From UBA3824 sp017541145 (GTDB taxonomy: Bacteria > Bacteroidota > Bacteroidia > Bacteroidales > UBA3824): a stretch of DNA of 14,973 nucleotides. Positions 7,176 through 14,226 of the stretch are shown here, piece by piece. Location of the stretch: NCBI GenBank assembly GCA_947168365.1, contig CAMVLO010000078.1, positions 1 through 14,973 on the forward strand. Direction: 5' to 3'. Under the pieces are notes generated by a model, which searched no databases, had not been told where the DNA came from, and was given only the letters and a program-made list of their open reading frames with translations. The translations under genes and the position numbers were made by a program. Within the stretch, counting starts at the first letter, position 1. Every line of letters begins with the position of its first letter.

Positions 7176-8144
7176 TTAGAATTCGTCTCTGAATGTGACG
7201 TAGATATATCGAGCAACAAACATGTAACAAATTCCCATCAGCATTATTATTTTCATCAATGTACTGCAAAAATGGCAATCTTTGCGTTCTTTTATCGTGA
7301 TTACTTTGTATGCTAAAAACAGTAATGGTAAAATTATTCCAATTGTGATATAACATGCTGATAATGTGGCGTGTACTTCGCTCATCCATTTGTTGTAAGC
7401 GTATATCAGACCACCTATTGTAATTGCAATCAATACGCAAACTATAATTTTTGTAACGGTATTGCCCAATACAATCGGAATTGTTTTTGCGCCTAATATC
7501 CGGTCGCCTTCCACGTCTTCCAAATCTTTTATGATTTCTCTTGCAAGTGTTGTTATAAAAGCGAAAACTGCAAATGCTGATGTTGTGTAAAACAGTATGT
7601 AAGGATCAAAAACTCCGTATTGAACTACTTCTGAAGTTGCTGCAAATTGCCCCGGCATTTCGTAAAGTGCCGGTATTGTAATTCCGAATGCTGTTACAAA
7701 TGATACTACAAGGTTGCCTACCAAAAACATCTTTTTGTATGCCGATGAGTAAAACCAAAGCATTCCTACGATTATCGGATATATAAAACCAAATTTCCAA
7801 ACTCCGATTCTTGCCGATACCATAAATCCTAATATACAGCCTGTTATCGAAAATGCGATGTGATATGTTGTAGCCGAACCGTGAGTGATTGTTTTGCCAA
7901 TTACCTGAGTATCAGGCCTGTTGATTCTGTCTGTTTGTGTGTCAAAATAGTCGTTGATAACATATCCTCCGGCTGCAATGCAAACCCACGCTAATATTAT
8001 TATTGTGATATCCAGATTGGTAAATGTCTGTTGCAGGTGATAGAGATCTAATAATGGTTTTGTTATGCAAAATGCTGTCATCCAGAGCGTAAAGGCTATC
8101 ATCAACAGATTTTGGTATCTTATAAGTCGTAAAAATGATTTCAT
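7176..8144 (-). CDS. UbiA-family membrane prenyltransferase
   Basis: Integral membrane enzyme of 322 residues that joins a polyprenyl chain to an acceptor. The first aspartate-rich motif is NDYFDTQTDRINRPDT (~64-79), the second REIIKDLEDVEGDR (~201-214); both bind the Mg-diphosphate of the prenyl donor. About eight or nine hydrophobic segments span the length, starting near residue 12. Bacteroidota members of this branch are often labelled geranylgeranylglycerol-phosphate geranylgeranyltransferase by similarity to an archaeal lipid enzyme, but the acceptor is uncertain, and a quinone-type role cannot be excluded from sequence. It is the last gene of an operon, 16 bases after the KdsC-like gene, and is followed by a terminator. 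Confidence 0.87.
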   Translation of the reverse strand: MKSFLRLIRYQNLLMIAFTLWMTAFCITKPLLDLYHLQQTFTNLDITIIILAWVCIAAGGYVINDYFDTQTDRINRPDTQVIGKTITHGSATTYHIAFSITGCILGFMVSARIGVWKFGFIYPIIVGMLWFYSSAYKKMFLVGNLVVSFVTAFGITIPALYEMPGQFAATSEVVQYGVFDPYILFYTTSAFAVFAFITTLAREIIKDLEDVEGDRILGAKTIPIVLGNTVTKIIVCVLIAITIGGLIYAYNKWMSEVHATLSACYITIGIILPLLFLAYKVITIKERKDCHFCSTLMKIIMLMGICYMFVARYIYVTFRDEF

Positions 8145-8160
8145 AATTTTTTTTGAGTTT

Positions 8161-8679
8161 TTATTCTTCGTTTGTTAATATCGGCCATTGATTTTGAGAT
8201 CGTAATACCATTTCCATCAGTTCGCGTACAAATCCGTGACCGCCTTCTTTTTGGGAAATATAGTCGGAAATTTCTTTGGCTTCTTGGCAGGCATCTGACG
8301 GACAAGCACCTATTCCGGCATGTTTTAAGCACGCAAGATCTGCGATGTCGTCGCCGGCATATAATATTTCATCGGTTGTGATATTGTGTTTTTGTGCAAA
8401 ATCTTTCAGACAAGGAAGTTTTGATTTTGAATTGTTGGCATCGTAATAGTCTTTTACTCCTATTTTTTCAAATCTTACTTTTACACTTTGGTTGCAACCG
8501 CCGGTGATTATTGCGATAGGCCAACCTCTGTCAATACTTTTCTTTATGATATAACCGTCTCTTGCATCCATCATTCTTAGTAGTTCTCCATCGGGCATTG
8601 CTATCATCCCTGACGATAATACGCCGTCTACATCGAATGCAAATGCTTTTATTTTACTTAGTTTATTTCGGTAATCCAT
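8161..8679 (-). CDS. KdsC-like HAD-IIIA phosphatase
   Basis: Cytoplasmic HAD phosphatase of 172 residues, close to the length of KdsC, which removes phosphate from Kdo 8-phosphate in lipopolysaccharide synthesis. Motif I is FAFDVDGVL with D16 as nucleophile and D18 as acid. RDGYIIK (40-46) matches the KdsC substrate loop. Motif II is IITGG with T59, motif III probably K87, and motif IV AGDDIADL with D110, D111 and D114. The tail GGHGFVREL resembles the KdsC active-site-closing tail. No large cap domain is present, fitting a tetrameric C0 enzyme. It overlaps the DUF2520 gene by 17 bases and precedes the UbiA gene by 16. Kdo 8-phosphate is the best guess for substrate, but NeuNAc 9-phosphate-type or other sugar phosphates are alternatives. 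Confidence 0.86.
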   Translation of the reverse strand: MDYRNKLSKIKAFAFDVDGVLSSGMIAMPDGELLRMMDARDGYIIKKSIDRGWPIAIITGGCNQSVKVRFEKIGVKDYYDANNSKSKLPCLKDFAQKHNITTDEILYAGDDIADLACLKHAGIGACPSDACQEAKEISDYISQKEGGHGFVRELMEMVLRSQNQWPILTNEE

Positions 8680-9448
8680 TTTTGTATTTTTCTTTGTATT
8701 CTATTATGCTGTTACTTATGTTGTTATAGATATTTTTCAATGTCGGGTTGTGGTTCAACATCTCCAAATGCATGTTCAAAGTTTCAGTATCGTTGCGTTT
8801 TGCCGGACCGCTTTGTCCCAAAATAGGGTCGCTGTTCATGGCTTTTTTCATTGTCTCTTCTACAAGAGGTTTCAAAAGGCAGAAATCCACATCATTTTCT
8901 TTCATCAATACTTGAGAAATTGCAATTAAATGATTTGTAAAATTGCAAGCAAACACTGCGCTCAGGTGCAAAATTCTGCGTTGTTGCGATGTCATTTCTC
9001 TTACATCTTTTGAAATCGATGTTGCTAACTTTTTTACAGTCAACATCGTAGCCTCATTTGTTGCTTCTACCAAAAGAGGAATTTCCAAAAAATCTACAAG
9101 TCTGCCTTTGGTGAAAGTTTGGGTCGGATACATCACGCCGCAGTTGCTGAAATAATTTTTCAAAACATCGATATCTGTACTGCCCGAAGTATGCAAAACA
9201 ATTTTGTCTGTTTTCAGAGCTTCAGCCGTGGTTGCAATTCCTTTGTCGGCTGTACATATTATTATGACTTCGGTATTTTGCGGTATTTGATTGAAATCCG
9301 CAAAACTTTTGATGTCATATAATTTTGAAATCTCTTCCGTGTGTTTTGATGTACGACCGTAAATACCTGTTATTGTGTGATTTGCCTTTTGTAAGGCAGG
9401 TATCAGACTGTAAGCTACATTTCCGGTTCCAATTACAAAAATATTCAT
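8663..9448 (-). CDS. DUF2520/Rossmann-like domain protein
   Basis: Soluble protein of 261 residues made of an N-terminal NAD(P)-binding Rossmann domain and a C-terminal helical DUF2520 domain, an arrangement like 6-phosphogluconate or F420-dependent dehydrogenases. The nucleotide motif IFVIGTGNVAYSLIPAL is at residues 3-19. IIICTADKGIATTAEAL follows at ~64-80, then LHTSGSTDIDVLK, and GVMYPTQTFTKG (~106-117). The helical half has LHLSAVFACNFTNHL (~160-174) and GQSGPAKRNDTETLNMHLEM. The true reaction is not known. I choose the ATG at 9448 over one at 9472 because a strong -7 box covers 9477-9470. It is first in the operon with the HAD and UbiA genes and overlaps the HAD gene by 17 bases. Confidence 0.88.
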   Translation of the reverse strand: MNIFVIGTGNVAYSLIPALQKANHTITGIYGRTSKHTEEISKLYDIKSFADFNQIPQNTEVIIICTADKGIATTAEALKTDKIVLHTSGSTDIDVLKNYFSNCGVMYPTQTFTKGRLVDFLEIPLLVEATNEATMLTVKKLATSISKDVREMTSQQRRILHLSAVFACNFTNHLIAISQVLMKENDVDFCLLKPLVEETMKKAMNSDPILGQSGPAKRNDTETLNMHLEMLNHNPTLKNIYNNISNSIIEYKEKYKNGLPK

Positions 9449-9469
9449 TTCCTTTTGAGTTTCTGTGAG

Positions 9470-9501
9470 CAAAGTTAATAAAATATTGTTTTCTCCGCCA
9501 A
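9470..9501 (-). promoter_or_regulatory. Promoter of the DUF2520-HAD-UbiA operon
   Basis: On the minus strand: TTG at 9501-9499, a 21-base spacer, then an exact TAACTTTG at 9477-9470. The leader before the ATG at 9448 would be about 18 bases. Confidence 0.62.
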
Positions 9502-9686
9502 CTATTTTTAGTCAACTTTTTACTTCTTTATCCATTTTTTCGTGATTTTGGTTGTTGACAGTGGATTTTATTGCAGAAATCATTGTGAAAAATTTACCTG
9601 CAAAATTGTGATTTTTATGAAAACGCAGTTTATAATTTCTACTAAAAATATTTGATATAGAAAAATGTTTCAATATTTCTGAAATG

Positions 9687-9718
9687 TTTGGAAAATACTT
9701 CTGACGAACGTAATTTTG
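9687..9718 (+). promoter_or_regulatory. Promoter of metY
   Basis: TTTG at 9687-9690, a 20-base spacer and an exact TAATTTTG at 9711-9718, one of the best matches to the Bacteroidota consensus in the window. It implies a leader of about 100 bases before the ATG at 9827. The rest of the gap (9502-9686) is AT-rich and I see no gene in it. Confidence 0.65.
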
Positions 9719-9723
9719 TAACG

Positions 9724-9747
9724 TCAAATGAAACATAAGACATTTGA
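9724..9747 (+). promoter_or_regulatory. Inverted repeat at the start of the metY leader
   Basis: TCAAATG (9724-9730) and CATTTGA (9741-9747) are exact reverse complements ten bases apart, beginning at the predicted transcription start. It could be an operator or a 5' mRNA hairpin. The leader does not look like a SAM riboswitch that I know. Confidence 0.4.
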
Positions 9748-9826
9748 TCGGAAGTTAAGAAAAAAAGTAAGAATAATATAGAGTAATAACATCCGTATTG
9801 TTTAATCCTTAAAAAATTATTAGAAA

Positions 9827-11116
9827 ATGAGTACAGAAAAGAAATTACACGTTGAAACATTAGCATTACATGTTGGACAAGAAACTGCAGATCCTACAAC
9901 TGATTCACGCGCAGTTCCAATTTATCAGACAGCATCATACGTATTTAGAAACGCACAGCACGCTGCAGATCGTTTCGGTTTGAGAGATGCGGGTAACATC
10001 TACGGACGTTTAACAAATACTACACAGAGTATTTTTGAAACCAGAGTTGCAGCCTTGGAAGGCGGTGTAGCAGGTTTGGCAGTAGCTTCAGGAGCAGCAG
10101 CTATTACATACGCTCTTCAGAATATTGTTCAGAATGGTGATCATATTGTAGCTGCCGACAATCTTTATGGTGGTACTTTTAATCTTATTACACATACACT
10201 TTCAACACAAGGCGCAGAATATACTATCGTTGATTTTTCAGATATTGACGCAATTGAAAAAGCAATAAAACCAAATACTAAAGTTATTTACGGAGAAACT
10301 TTAGGAAATCCAAATTCCGATGTACTTAATATTAAAGCAGTAGCCGAAGTAGCGCACCGTCATAATATTGTGTTTATTGTGGACAACACTTTCGCACCAA
10401 TTCTCGTCCGTCCTTTGGATTACGGTGCCGACGTAGTTGTGCATTCGGCTACTAAATTTATTGGTGGTCACGGTTCATCGCTTGGTGGTGTAATTGTAGA
10501 CGGCGGCAAATTCGATTGGATTAAAAATGCTGACAAATATCCGACTTTGGCAAAACCGGATCCTTCTTATCACGGTGCTGTTTTCGCAGAAGTAGCCGGA
10601 GCAGCAGCTTTCGTTACAAGAATCCGTGCCGTATTGCTTCGTGATACCGGTGCTACACTTAGTCCTTTCAATGCGTGGGTATTGCTTCAAGGCGTTGAAT
10701 CATTGCCTCTTAGAATAGAACGTCACGTACAAAACGCGCTCAAAGTAGTAGACTTCCTTTCTAAGCATCCGAAAGTAAAATCAGTAAATCACCCGTCGCT
10801 TGCATCTCACAGAGATCACGAGATTTACAAACAATATTTCCCTAACGGCGGTGGTTCTATCTTTACATTTGAAATCAACGGTACTCAGGACGACGCATGG
10901 CATTTTATTGACAACCTCAAGATATTCTCTTTGTTGGCAAATGTAGCTGATGTTAAGAGTTTGGTAATTCACCCTGCAACTACCACACACTCACAGCTTT
11001 CATTCGCAGAACTTGCTGAACAACACATTACACCTTCTACCGTTCGTTTGTCAATCGGTGTGGAACATATTGACGACATTATTGATGATATCGACCAAGC
11101 TTTGAAAGCAATTTAG
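9827..11116 (+). CDS. metY: O-acetylhomoserine aminocarboxypropyltransferase (sulfhydrylase)
   Basis: PLP enzyme of 429 residues, normal for MetY. It makes homocysteine from O-acetylhomoserine and sulfide (or methionine from methanethiol), feeding methionine synthesis in the cytoplasm. ETLALHVGQETADPTTDSRAV near the N-terminus (in part, ~10-30), NIYGRLTNTT (57-66), SGAAAITYAL (~88-97), NLYGGTF (112-118), GETLGNPNSDV (~156-166), VDNTFAPILVRPLDYGADVV (185-204) and HSATKFIGGHG (206-216) are all typical; K210 is the expected PLP-binding lysine. The C-terminus has LVIHPATTTHSQL and VRLSIGVEHIDDIIDDI. Length and the GGHG motif favour MetY over cystathionine gamma-synthase. It is monocistronic, with a strong promoter, a leader of about 100 bases and a terminator. 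Confidence 0.95.
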   Translation: MSTEKKLHVETLALHVGQETADPTTDSRAVPIYQTASYVFRNAQHAADRFGLRDAGNIYGRLTNTTQSIFETRVAALEGGVAGLAVASGAAAITYALQNIVQNGDHIVAADNLYGGTFNLITHTLSTQGAEYTIVDFSDIDAIEKAIKPNTKVIYGETLGNPNSDVLNIKAVAEVAHRHNIVFIVDNTFAPILVRPLDYGADVVVHSATKFIGGHGSSLGGVIVDGGKFDWIKNADKYPTLAKPDPSYHGAVFAEVAGAAAFVTRIRAVLLRDTGATLSPFNAWVLLQGVESLPLRIERHVQNALKVVDFLSKHPKVKSVNHPSLASHRDHEIYKQYFPNGGGSIFTFEINGTQDDAWHFIDNLKIFSLLANVADVKSLVIHPATTTHSQLSFAELAEQHITPSTVRLSIGVEHIDDIIDDIDQALKAI

Positions 11117-11150
11117 TTTGTGTTTCGTTGGTAAAATTTTGATTGTTTTT

Positions 11151-11196
11151 TCTCTTGCAAAACTTCCAAATCGGTAGATTTGCAAGAGATTTTTTT
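11151..11196 (+). terminator. Rho-independent terminator of metY
   Basis: A perfect 11-base stem (TCTCTTGCAAA 11151-11161 with TTTGCAAGAGA 11179-11189), a 17-base loop and a run of T from 11190 to 11196. The T-run also forms part of the next gene's -33 element. Confidence 0.9.
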
Positions 11197-11223
11197 GTAT
11201 TCTGGATTTATTATTTATCTTTG
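11194..11223 (+). promoter_or_regulatory. Promoter of thrH
   Basis: TTTG at 11194-11197, an 18-base spacer and an exact TATCTTTG at 11216-11223. The leader before the ATG at 11260 is about 30 bases. The box lies inside the longer upstream reading frame and so rules out the start at 11143. Confidence 0.55.
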
Positions 11224-11259
11224 CGGTATAAATATTTAATCAAAAAAATACAAATAATT

Positions 11260-11862
11260 ATGTGGATAGTTTGTGCCGACTTAGAAGGCGTATTCGTACC
11301 GGAAATTTGGGTAAATGTAGCTTTAAAGACTGGTATTGAGGAACTTAAACTTACTACTCGTGATATCAAAGATTACGACCAGTTGATGAAATATCGCTTG
11401 GAAATCCTTGATAAACACAACCTTAAACTTCAAGATATTCAAGAAGTTATCAACACATTGGATCCTCTGCCGGGTGCATTGGAATTTATCCGAGAAATTC
11501 GCAGGGTAACTAGATTTGCAATCGTAAGCGATACATTTGTAGAGTTTGCCCAACCGTTGATGAACAAGTTGGAAAATCCGTTCTTGCTTTGTCACAATTT
11601 GGAAACCGATTCTACCGGCAAAATTACCAACTATCGTCTTCGTCAGCCGGATCCGAAACGCAAAACAGTTCAAGCATTCAAGTCATTGAATTACAATGTT
11701 GTAGCTTTTGGCGATTCTTACAACGATGTTACAATGATTAGCGAAGCCGACAAAGGAATTTTGTTTTGTCCGCCGGAAAATGTAAAAGCCGATTATCCTC
11801 AATATCCGGTAGTTACTGACCTCGAAAGTCTCAAACAGCAAATCCTTCAAGTTGTAAAATAA
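11260..11862 (+). CDS. thrH: ThrH-type phosphoserine phosphatase/homoserine phosphotransferase
   Basis: HAD enzyme of 200 residues, the length of ThrH. Characterised ThrH removes phosphate from phosphoserine and can pass it to homoserine, linking serine and threonine synthesis. Motif I is CADLEGVFVPEIW, with D7 as nucleophile and E9 in place of the usual second Asp; DLEG followed by PEIW is specific to ThrH. SDTF (90-93) is motif II, K134 a motif III candidate, and FGDSYNDVTM (150-159) motif IV with D152 and D156. DPLPGALEFI (68-77) is shared with SerB. I use the ATG at 11260, since homology starts at MWIVCADLEG and a promoter lies between it and the earlier ATG at 11143. It sits 143 bases after metY and ends before a terminator shared with the MATE gene. 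Confidence 0.91.
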   Translation: MWIVCADLEGVFVPEIWVNVALKTGIEELKLTTRDIKDYDQLMKYRLEILDKHNLKLQDIQEVINTLDPLPGALEFIREIRRVTRFAIVSDTFVEFAQPLMNKLENPFLLCHNLETDSTGKITNYRLRQPDPKRKTVQAFKSLNYNVVAFGDSYNDVTMISEADKGILFCPPENVKADYPQYPVVTDLESLKQQILQVVK

Positions 11863-11885
11863 TTCTTTTGCTGATATTTTATATA

Positions 11886-11928
11886 AAAACGGAAACCCGC
11901 AAATAGTAAATCGGATTTCCGTTTTTTT
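11886..11928. terminator. Two-way terminator between thrH and the MATE gene
   Basis: A 14-base stem with one mismatch (11886-11899 with 11912-11925), made of AAAACGGAAA and TTTCCGTTTT plus an inner CCG/CGG. The plus strand continues with T to 11928, and the minus strand reads GTTTTTATAT after the stem, so both convergent genes can use it. Confidence 0.85.
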
Positions 11929-11929
11929 C

Positions 11930-11957
11930 TTGTATATTGTTAACAAAAATATATTTG
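11930..11957 (+). promoter_or_regulatory. Possible orphan promoter facing the MATE gene
   Basis: TTG at 11930-11932, a short 17-base spacer and an exact TATATTTG at 11950-11957. It points into the 3' end of the MATE gene. A ten-codon frame (11961-11993) and a hairpin (ACCTTT 11966-11971, AAAGGT 11985-11990) follow. It may be a chance match in AT-rich DNA. Confidence 0.22.
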
Positions 11958-12009
11958 CAAATGCGACCTTTCCGTGGTAGGAGTAAAGGTTAAACGTAAA
12001 AAAAATCAT

Positions 12010-13461
12010 TTAATCAAATTTCAGTTTAGCCCGTTCGGCATCTCTTACTACCTTGGTATCAAGCCACTTAGGCGACCTCAAGAAAATCAGAAAAGCAATT
12101 CCTCGAATTGTAAGTTCGCAACACATCGCAATCCAAACGCCCACAAGACCGTATGGACCAACCACAAGTTTTGCAAACGGAATTCTTATAAGCCACATCG
12201 AAGTTAAATTGATAGCATTGGGCAAAACACTGTTGCCGGCTGCTACAAATACACTGTAACAAACTATTGCCGCGCCAAAAAATGGTTCCGAAAATGCTTC
12301 AATTCTAAGAATTTCCGTACCGAGATCAATAATTTCTTGATTATCAGTCATCAAACTCATCAAGAATTTAGCGGTAATAAACATGATTGTTGACATCACA
12401 GTAAGAACAATCATTGAAGTTGCAACTGTAATATTACCAAATTTTTTTGCAAGTTTTTTTCTACCTGCGCCAATTGATTGACCTACAAGCGTTGTAGCTG
12501 CATCAGCAATACCAAATGCCGGCATGTAGCACAAACCTTCAATCGTAATTGCCATTGTATCAGCCGAAATACTGATATTTCCGAGCGGTGCAACTGTAGC
12601 AGTAATAATAATTCCGGCAATACACATGATAGACCGTTCACAACCTATTGGTATTGCGATATTTAAAGCCTTTTTGAAATATTCTTTTGTCGGCATAAAA
12701 CTGCCTTTTGTTTTGTAAATTTTCAATTCTTTTGATTTGCAAACAAGATAGTAAGTCATTGCAAACGAAGTAATTGTAAATGCTAACGTACTTCCCAATG
12801 CCGCACCCTGAATTTCAAGACCTGCGCCCGGCAATGTAATATTGTAACCGAATATTGAAATTTCATGTGTCGGATAAATCAAAAAAAAGTTGAAAATCAC
12901 ATCCAAAATACACATAATAACATTCAGTATTGACGGAATTTTGATATTTCCACAGCTTCTCAACATGCTGGCGGACAGATAATTGAGTTGAAAAAAAGGA
13001 ATGCCGGCTGAAAAAATAAAAAAATATTGAGAGGATAGCGGAGAAATATCCGGTCCTCCGTTTAGCCATATTGGTAACTTGCTGCTAATCAATATTCCAA
13101 CCGTAGAAAGCAAAGCTCCCCAGATGAGGCACACTGTAAATGCCTGACGTAAAATATCACGAGCTTCAAAATTACGTTTTGCACCAATTTTATGAGCTAC
13201 CATCACCGAAAATCCGGCTACCATACATTCACATAATCCGCCTAAAAGCCAAGTACTTGTTCCAACAAGTCCCACCGAAGCAGAATACTTTGCTCCCAAG
13301 TGACCTACCATTGAGGCGTCAATATACTGCATCAGTATGAAGGAAATCTGTGTCATAATTGCCGGCACAGATAATTTTGCTGTAAGGCTAATTTGTTGTC
13401 TTGTAGTGACTTCTTCCCCGTTCCTGATAAGTTCGAACAGTTGGTCTTTATTGATTTTCAT
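12010..13461 (-). CDS. MATE family multidrug/cation antiporter
   Basis: Inner membrane exporter of 483 residues, within the normal MATE range, that moves cationic or other small compounds out in exchange for H+ or Na+. About twelve hydrophobic segments form two homologous six-helix halves. Family features include the start of the first helix (LTAKLSVPAIMTQISFILM, ~26-44) with YIDASMVGHLGA (~46-57), the stretch ending VMVAHKIGAKR (~85-95), and the second-half counterpart ADAATTLVGQSIGAGRKKLA (~324-343). The C-terminus is short and charged. The substrate is unknown. It is monocistronic, divergent from the gene at 13591, with a -7 box only seven bases before the ATG, and shares its terminator with thrH. 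Confidence 0.94.
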   Translation of the reverse strand: MKINKDQLFELIRNGEEVTTRQQISLTAKLSVPAIMTQISFILMQYIDASMVGHLGAKYSASVGLVGTSTWLLGGLCECMVAGFSVMVAHKIGAKRNFEARDILRQAFTVCLIWGALLSTVGILISSKLPIWLNGGPDISPLSSQYFFIFSAGIPFFQLNYLSASMLRSCGNIKIPSILNVIMCILDVIFNFFLIYPTHEISIFGYNITLPGAGLEIQGAALGSTLAFTITSFAMTYYLVCKSKELKIYKTKGSFMPTKEYFKKALNIAIPIGCERSIMCIAGIIITATVAPLGNISISADTMAITIEGLCYMPAFGIADAATTLVGQSIGAGRKKLAKKFGNITVATSMIVLTVMSTIMFITAKFLMSLMTDNQEIIDLGTEILRIEAFSEPFFGAAIVCYSVFVAAGNSVLPNAINLTSMWLIRIPFAKLVVGPYGLVGVWIAMCCELTIRGIAFLIFLRSPKWLDTKVVRDAERAKLKFD

Positions 13462-13468
13462 AGTTTTG

Positions 13469-13476
13469 CAAAGGTA
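13469..13476 (-). promoter_or_regulatory. -7 box directly before the MATE start
   Basis: The minus strand reads TACCTTTG from 13476 to 13469, an exact TAnnTTTG, only seven bases before the ATG at 13461. The mRNA leader would be a few bases at most. I see no good -33 TTG. Confidence 0.48.
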
Positions 13477-13560
13477 TAAAAAAAGTGGTGGCTAAATCAT
13501 AAACCTTTGTCATAATTTTTATTAAATAATCAACAATTTTAATTATTCGATTTTATATTT

Positions 13561-13568
13561 TATTTTTG
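13561..13568 (+). promoter_or_regulatory. -7 promoter box for the gene at 13591
   Basis: An exact TATTTTTG lies 22 bases before the ATG. The -33 region is only T-rich, without a clear TTG. Confidence 0.42.
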
Positions 13569-13590
13569 CCACTGCAAATTTATTTAAAAT

Positions 13591-14139
13591 ATGGAACAAA
13601 CAGAATATCTTGACAAATATGAAAACAGTCTGTTAGACGAACTTGTAAACCTCTGTTATCAAGAGCATTATCTTGAAAAACGTTTACTTGAAACGCCGGA
13701 CATCACCAACAAGTGGGATTCAATTTCACCATCATATATCAAAGATGCACTTCACGAAATTACTGATTATCCGACAGTTGCTCTCGGATGGGCGATGTAT
13801 ATCGGTATGGCTGTAGCTCATTATTGGGATACGGAATGGGAAATTTACGATAAGCATAGCAATCTTTACGAGCATCTTCGTGATAAACGTGGTTTTGATT
13901 ATCTTGATGAGGTTGTTAGACAGCAGATTTTGGGTCTTGACGGTGACAATTTTACGAAATGCGAAGACCTTGTTCGCAGATGTGCTCAATTTGTGCAAGA
14001 CAAAATTCGTCACGAGCAAATTGAACCTTCAAGTGTTACTGCTTTTTACATCTTTACGCGTAGTATTTACGTACTATACAAAATAGGAGCAGCAGTAGAG
14101 TTAAAACGTTTAGGCTATAAAATGGAAAAATTACAATAG
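13591..14139 (+). CDS. Unrecognised conserved-looking cytoplasmic protein
   Basis: I do not recognise this 182-residue protein. It starts with an acidic helical stretch (MEQTEYLDKYENSLLDELVN) and has no signal peptide. A moderately hydrophobic segment at ~65-80 (TVALGWAMYIGMAVAHYW) is probably a buried helix and not a membrane span. The rest is mostly helical and charged, with RGFDYLDEVVRQQILGL (~99-115), CEDLVRRCAQFVQDKI (~122-137) and AFYIFTRSIYVLYKIGAAVE (~150-169). It has no cysteine cluster or nucleotide motif. It is monocistronic, with a -7 box 22 bases upstream and a good terminator, and codon use like its neighbours, so it is very likely a real gene. It may be a Bacteroidales-specific family; no function can be assigned. 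Confidence 0.8.
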   Translation: MEQTEYLDKYENSLLDELVNLCYQEHYLEKRLLETPDITNKWDSISPSYIKDALHEITDYPTVALGWAMYIGMAVAHYWDTEWEIYDKHSNLYEHLRDKRGFDYLDEVVRQQILGLDGDNFTKCEDLVRRCAQFVQDKIRHEQIEPSSVTAFYIFTRSIYVLYKIGAAVELKRLGYKMEKLQ

Positions 14140-14148
14140 AATTATACA

Positions 14149-14189
14149 GGCATTAATTGTACAAAATCAATTAATGTCATTCTTTTTTT
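14149..14189 (+). terminator. Rho-independent terminator after the gene at 13591
   Basis: A 9-base perfect stem (CATTAATTG 14151-14159 with CAATTAATG 14168-14176), extended by a G-C and a G-T pair, with an 8-base loop. A run of seven T follows at 14183-14189. The opposite strand lacks a T-run, so it does not clearly serve the FKBP gene. Confidence 0.78.
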
Positions 14190-14226
14190 CCAAATGGGGT
14201 GGGATAGAAGTACAAAACTTTTTTAG

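Noticed and set aside
7018..7440. 140-codon minus-strand frame spanning the end of the UbiA gene and the kinase start
   Set aside because: It crosses a terminator and a promoter and overlaps two real genes in another frame.
9719..9826. SAM riboswitch in the metY leader
   Set aside because: The leader is short, lacks the multi-helix core of known SAM classes that I can recognise, and shows only one simple inverted repeat.
9512..9866. Two 74-codon minus-strand frames between the DUF2520 gene and metY
   Set aside because: AT-rich, no recognisable motif, overlapping the metY promoter and start. The region is better explained as a divergent promoter region.
11143..11259. N-terminal extension of ThrH
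   Set aside because: It contains the metY terminator and the thrH promoter. The ThrH motif CADLEG follows the ATG at 11260.
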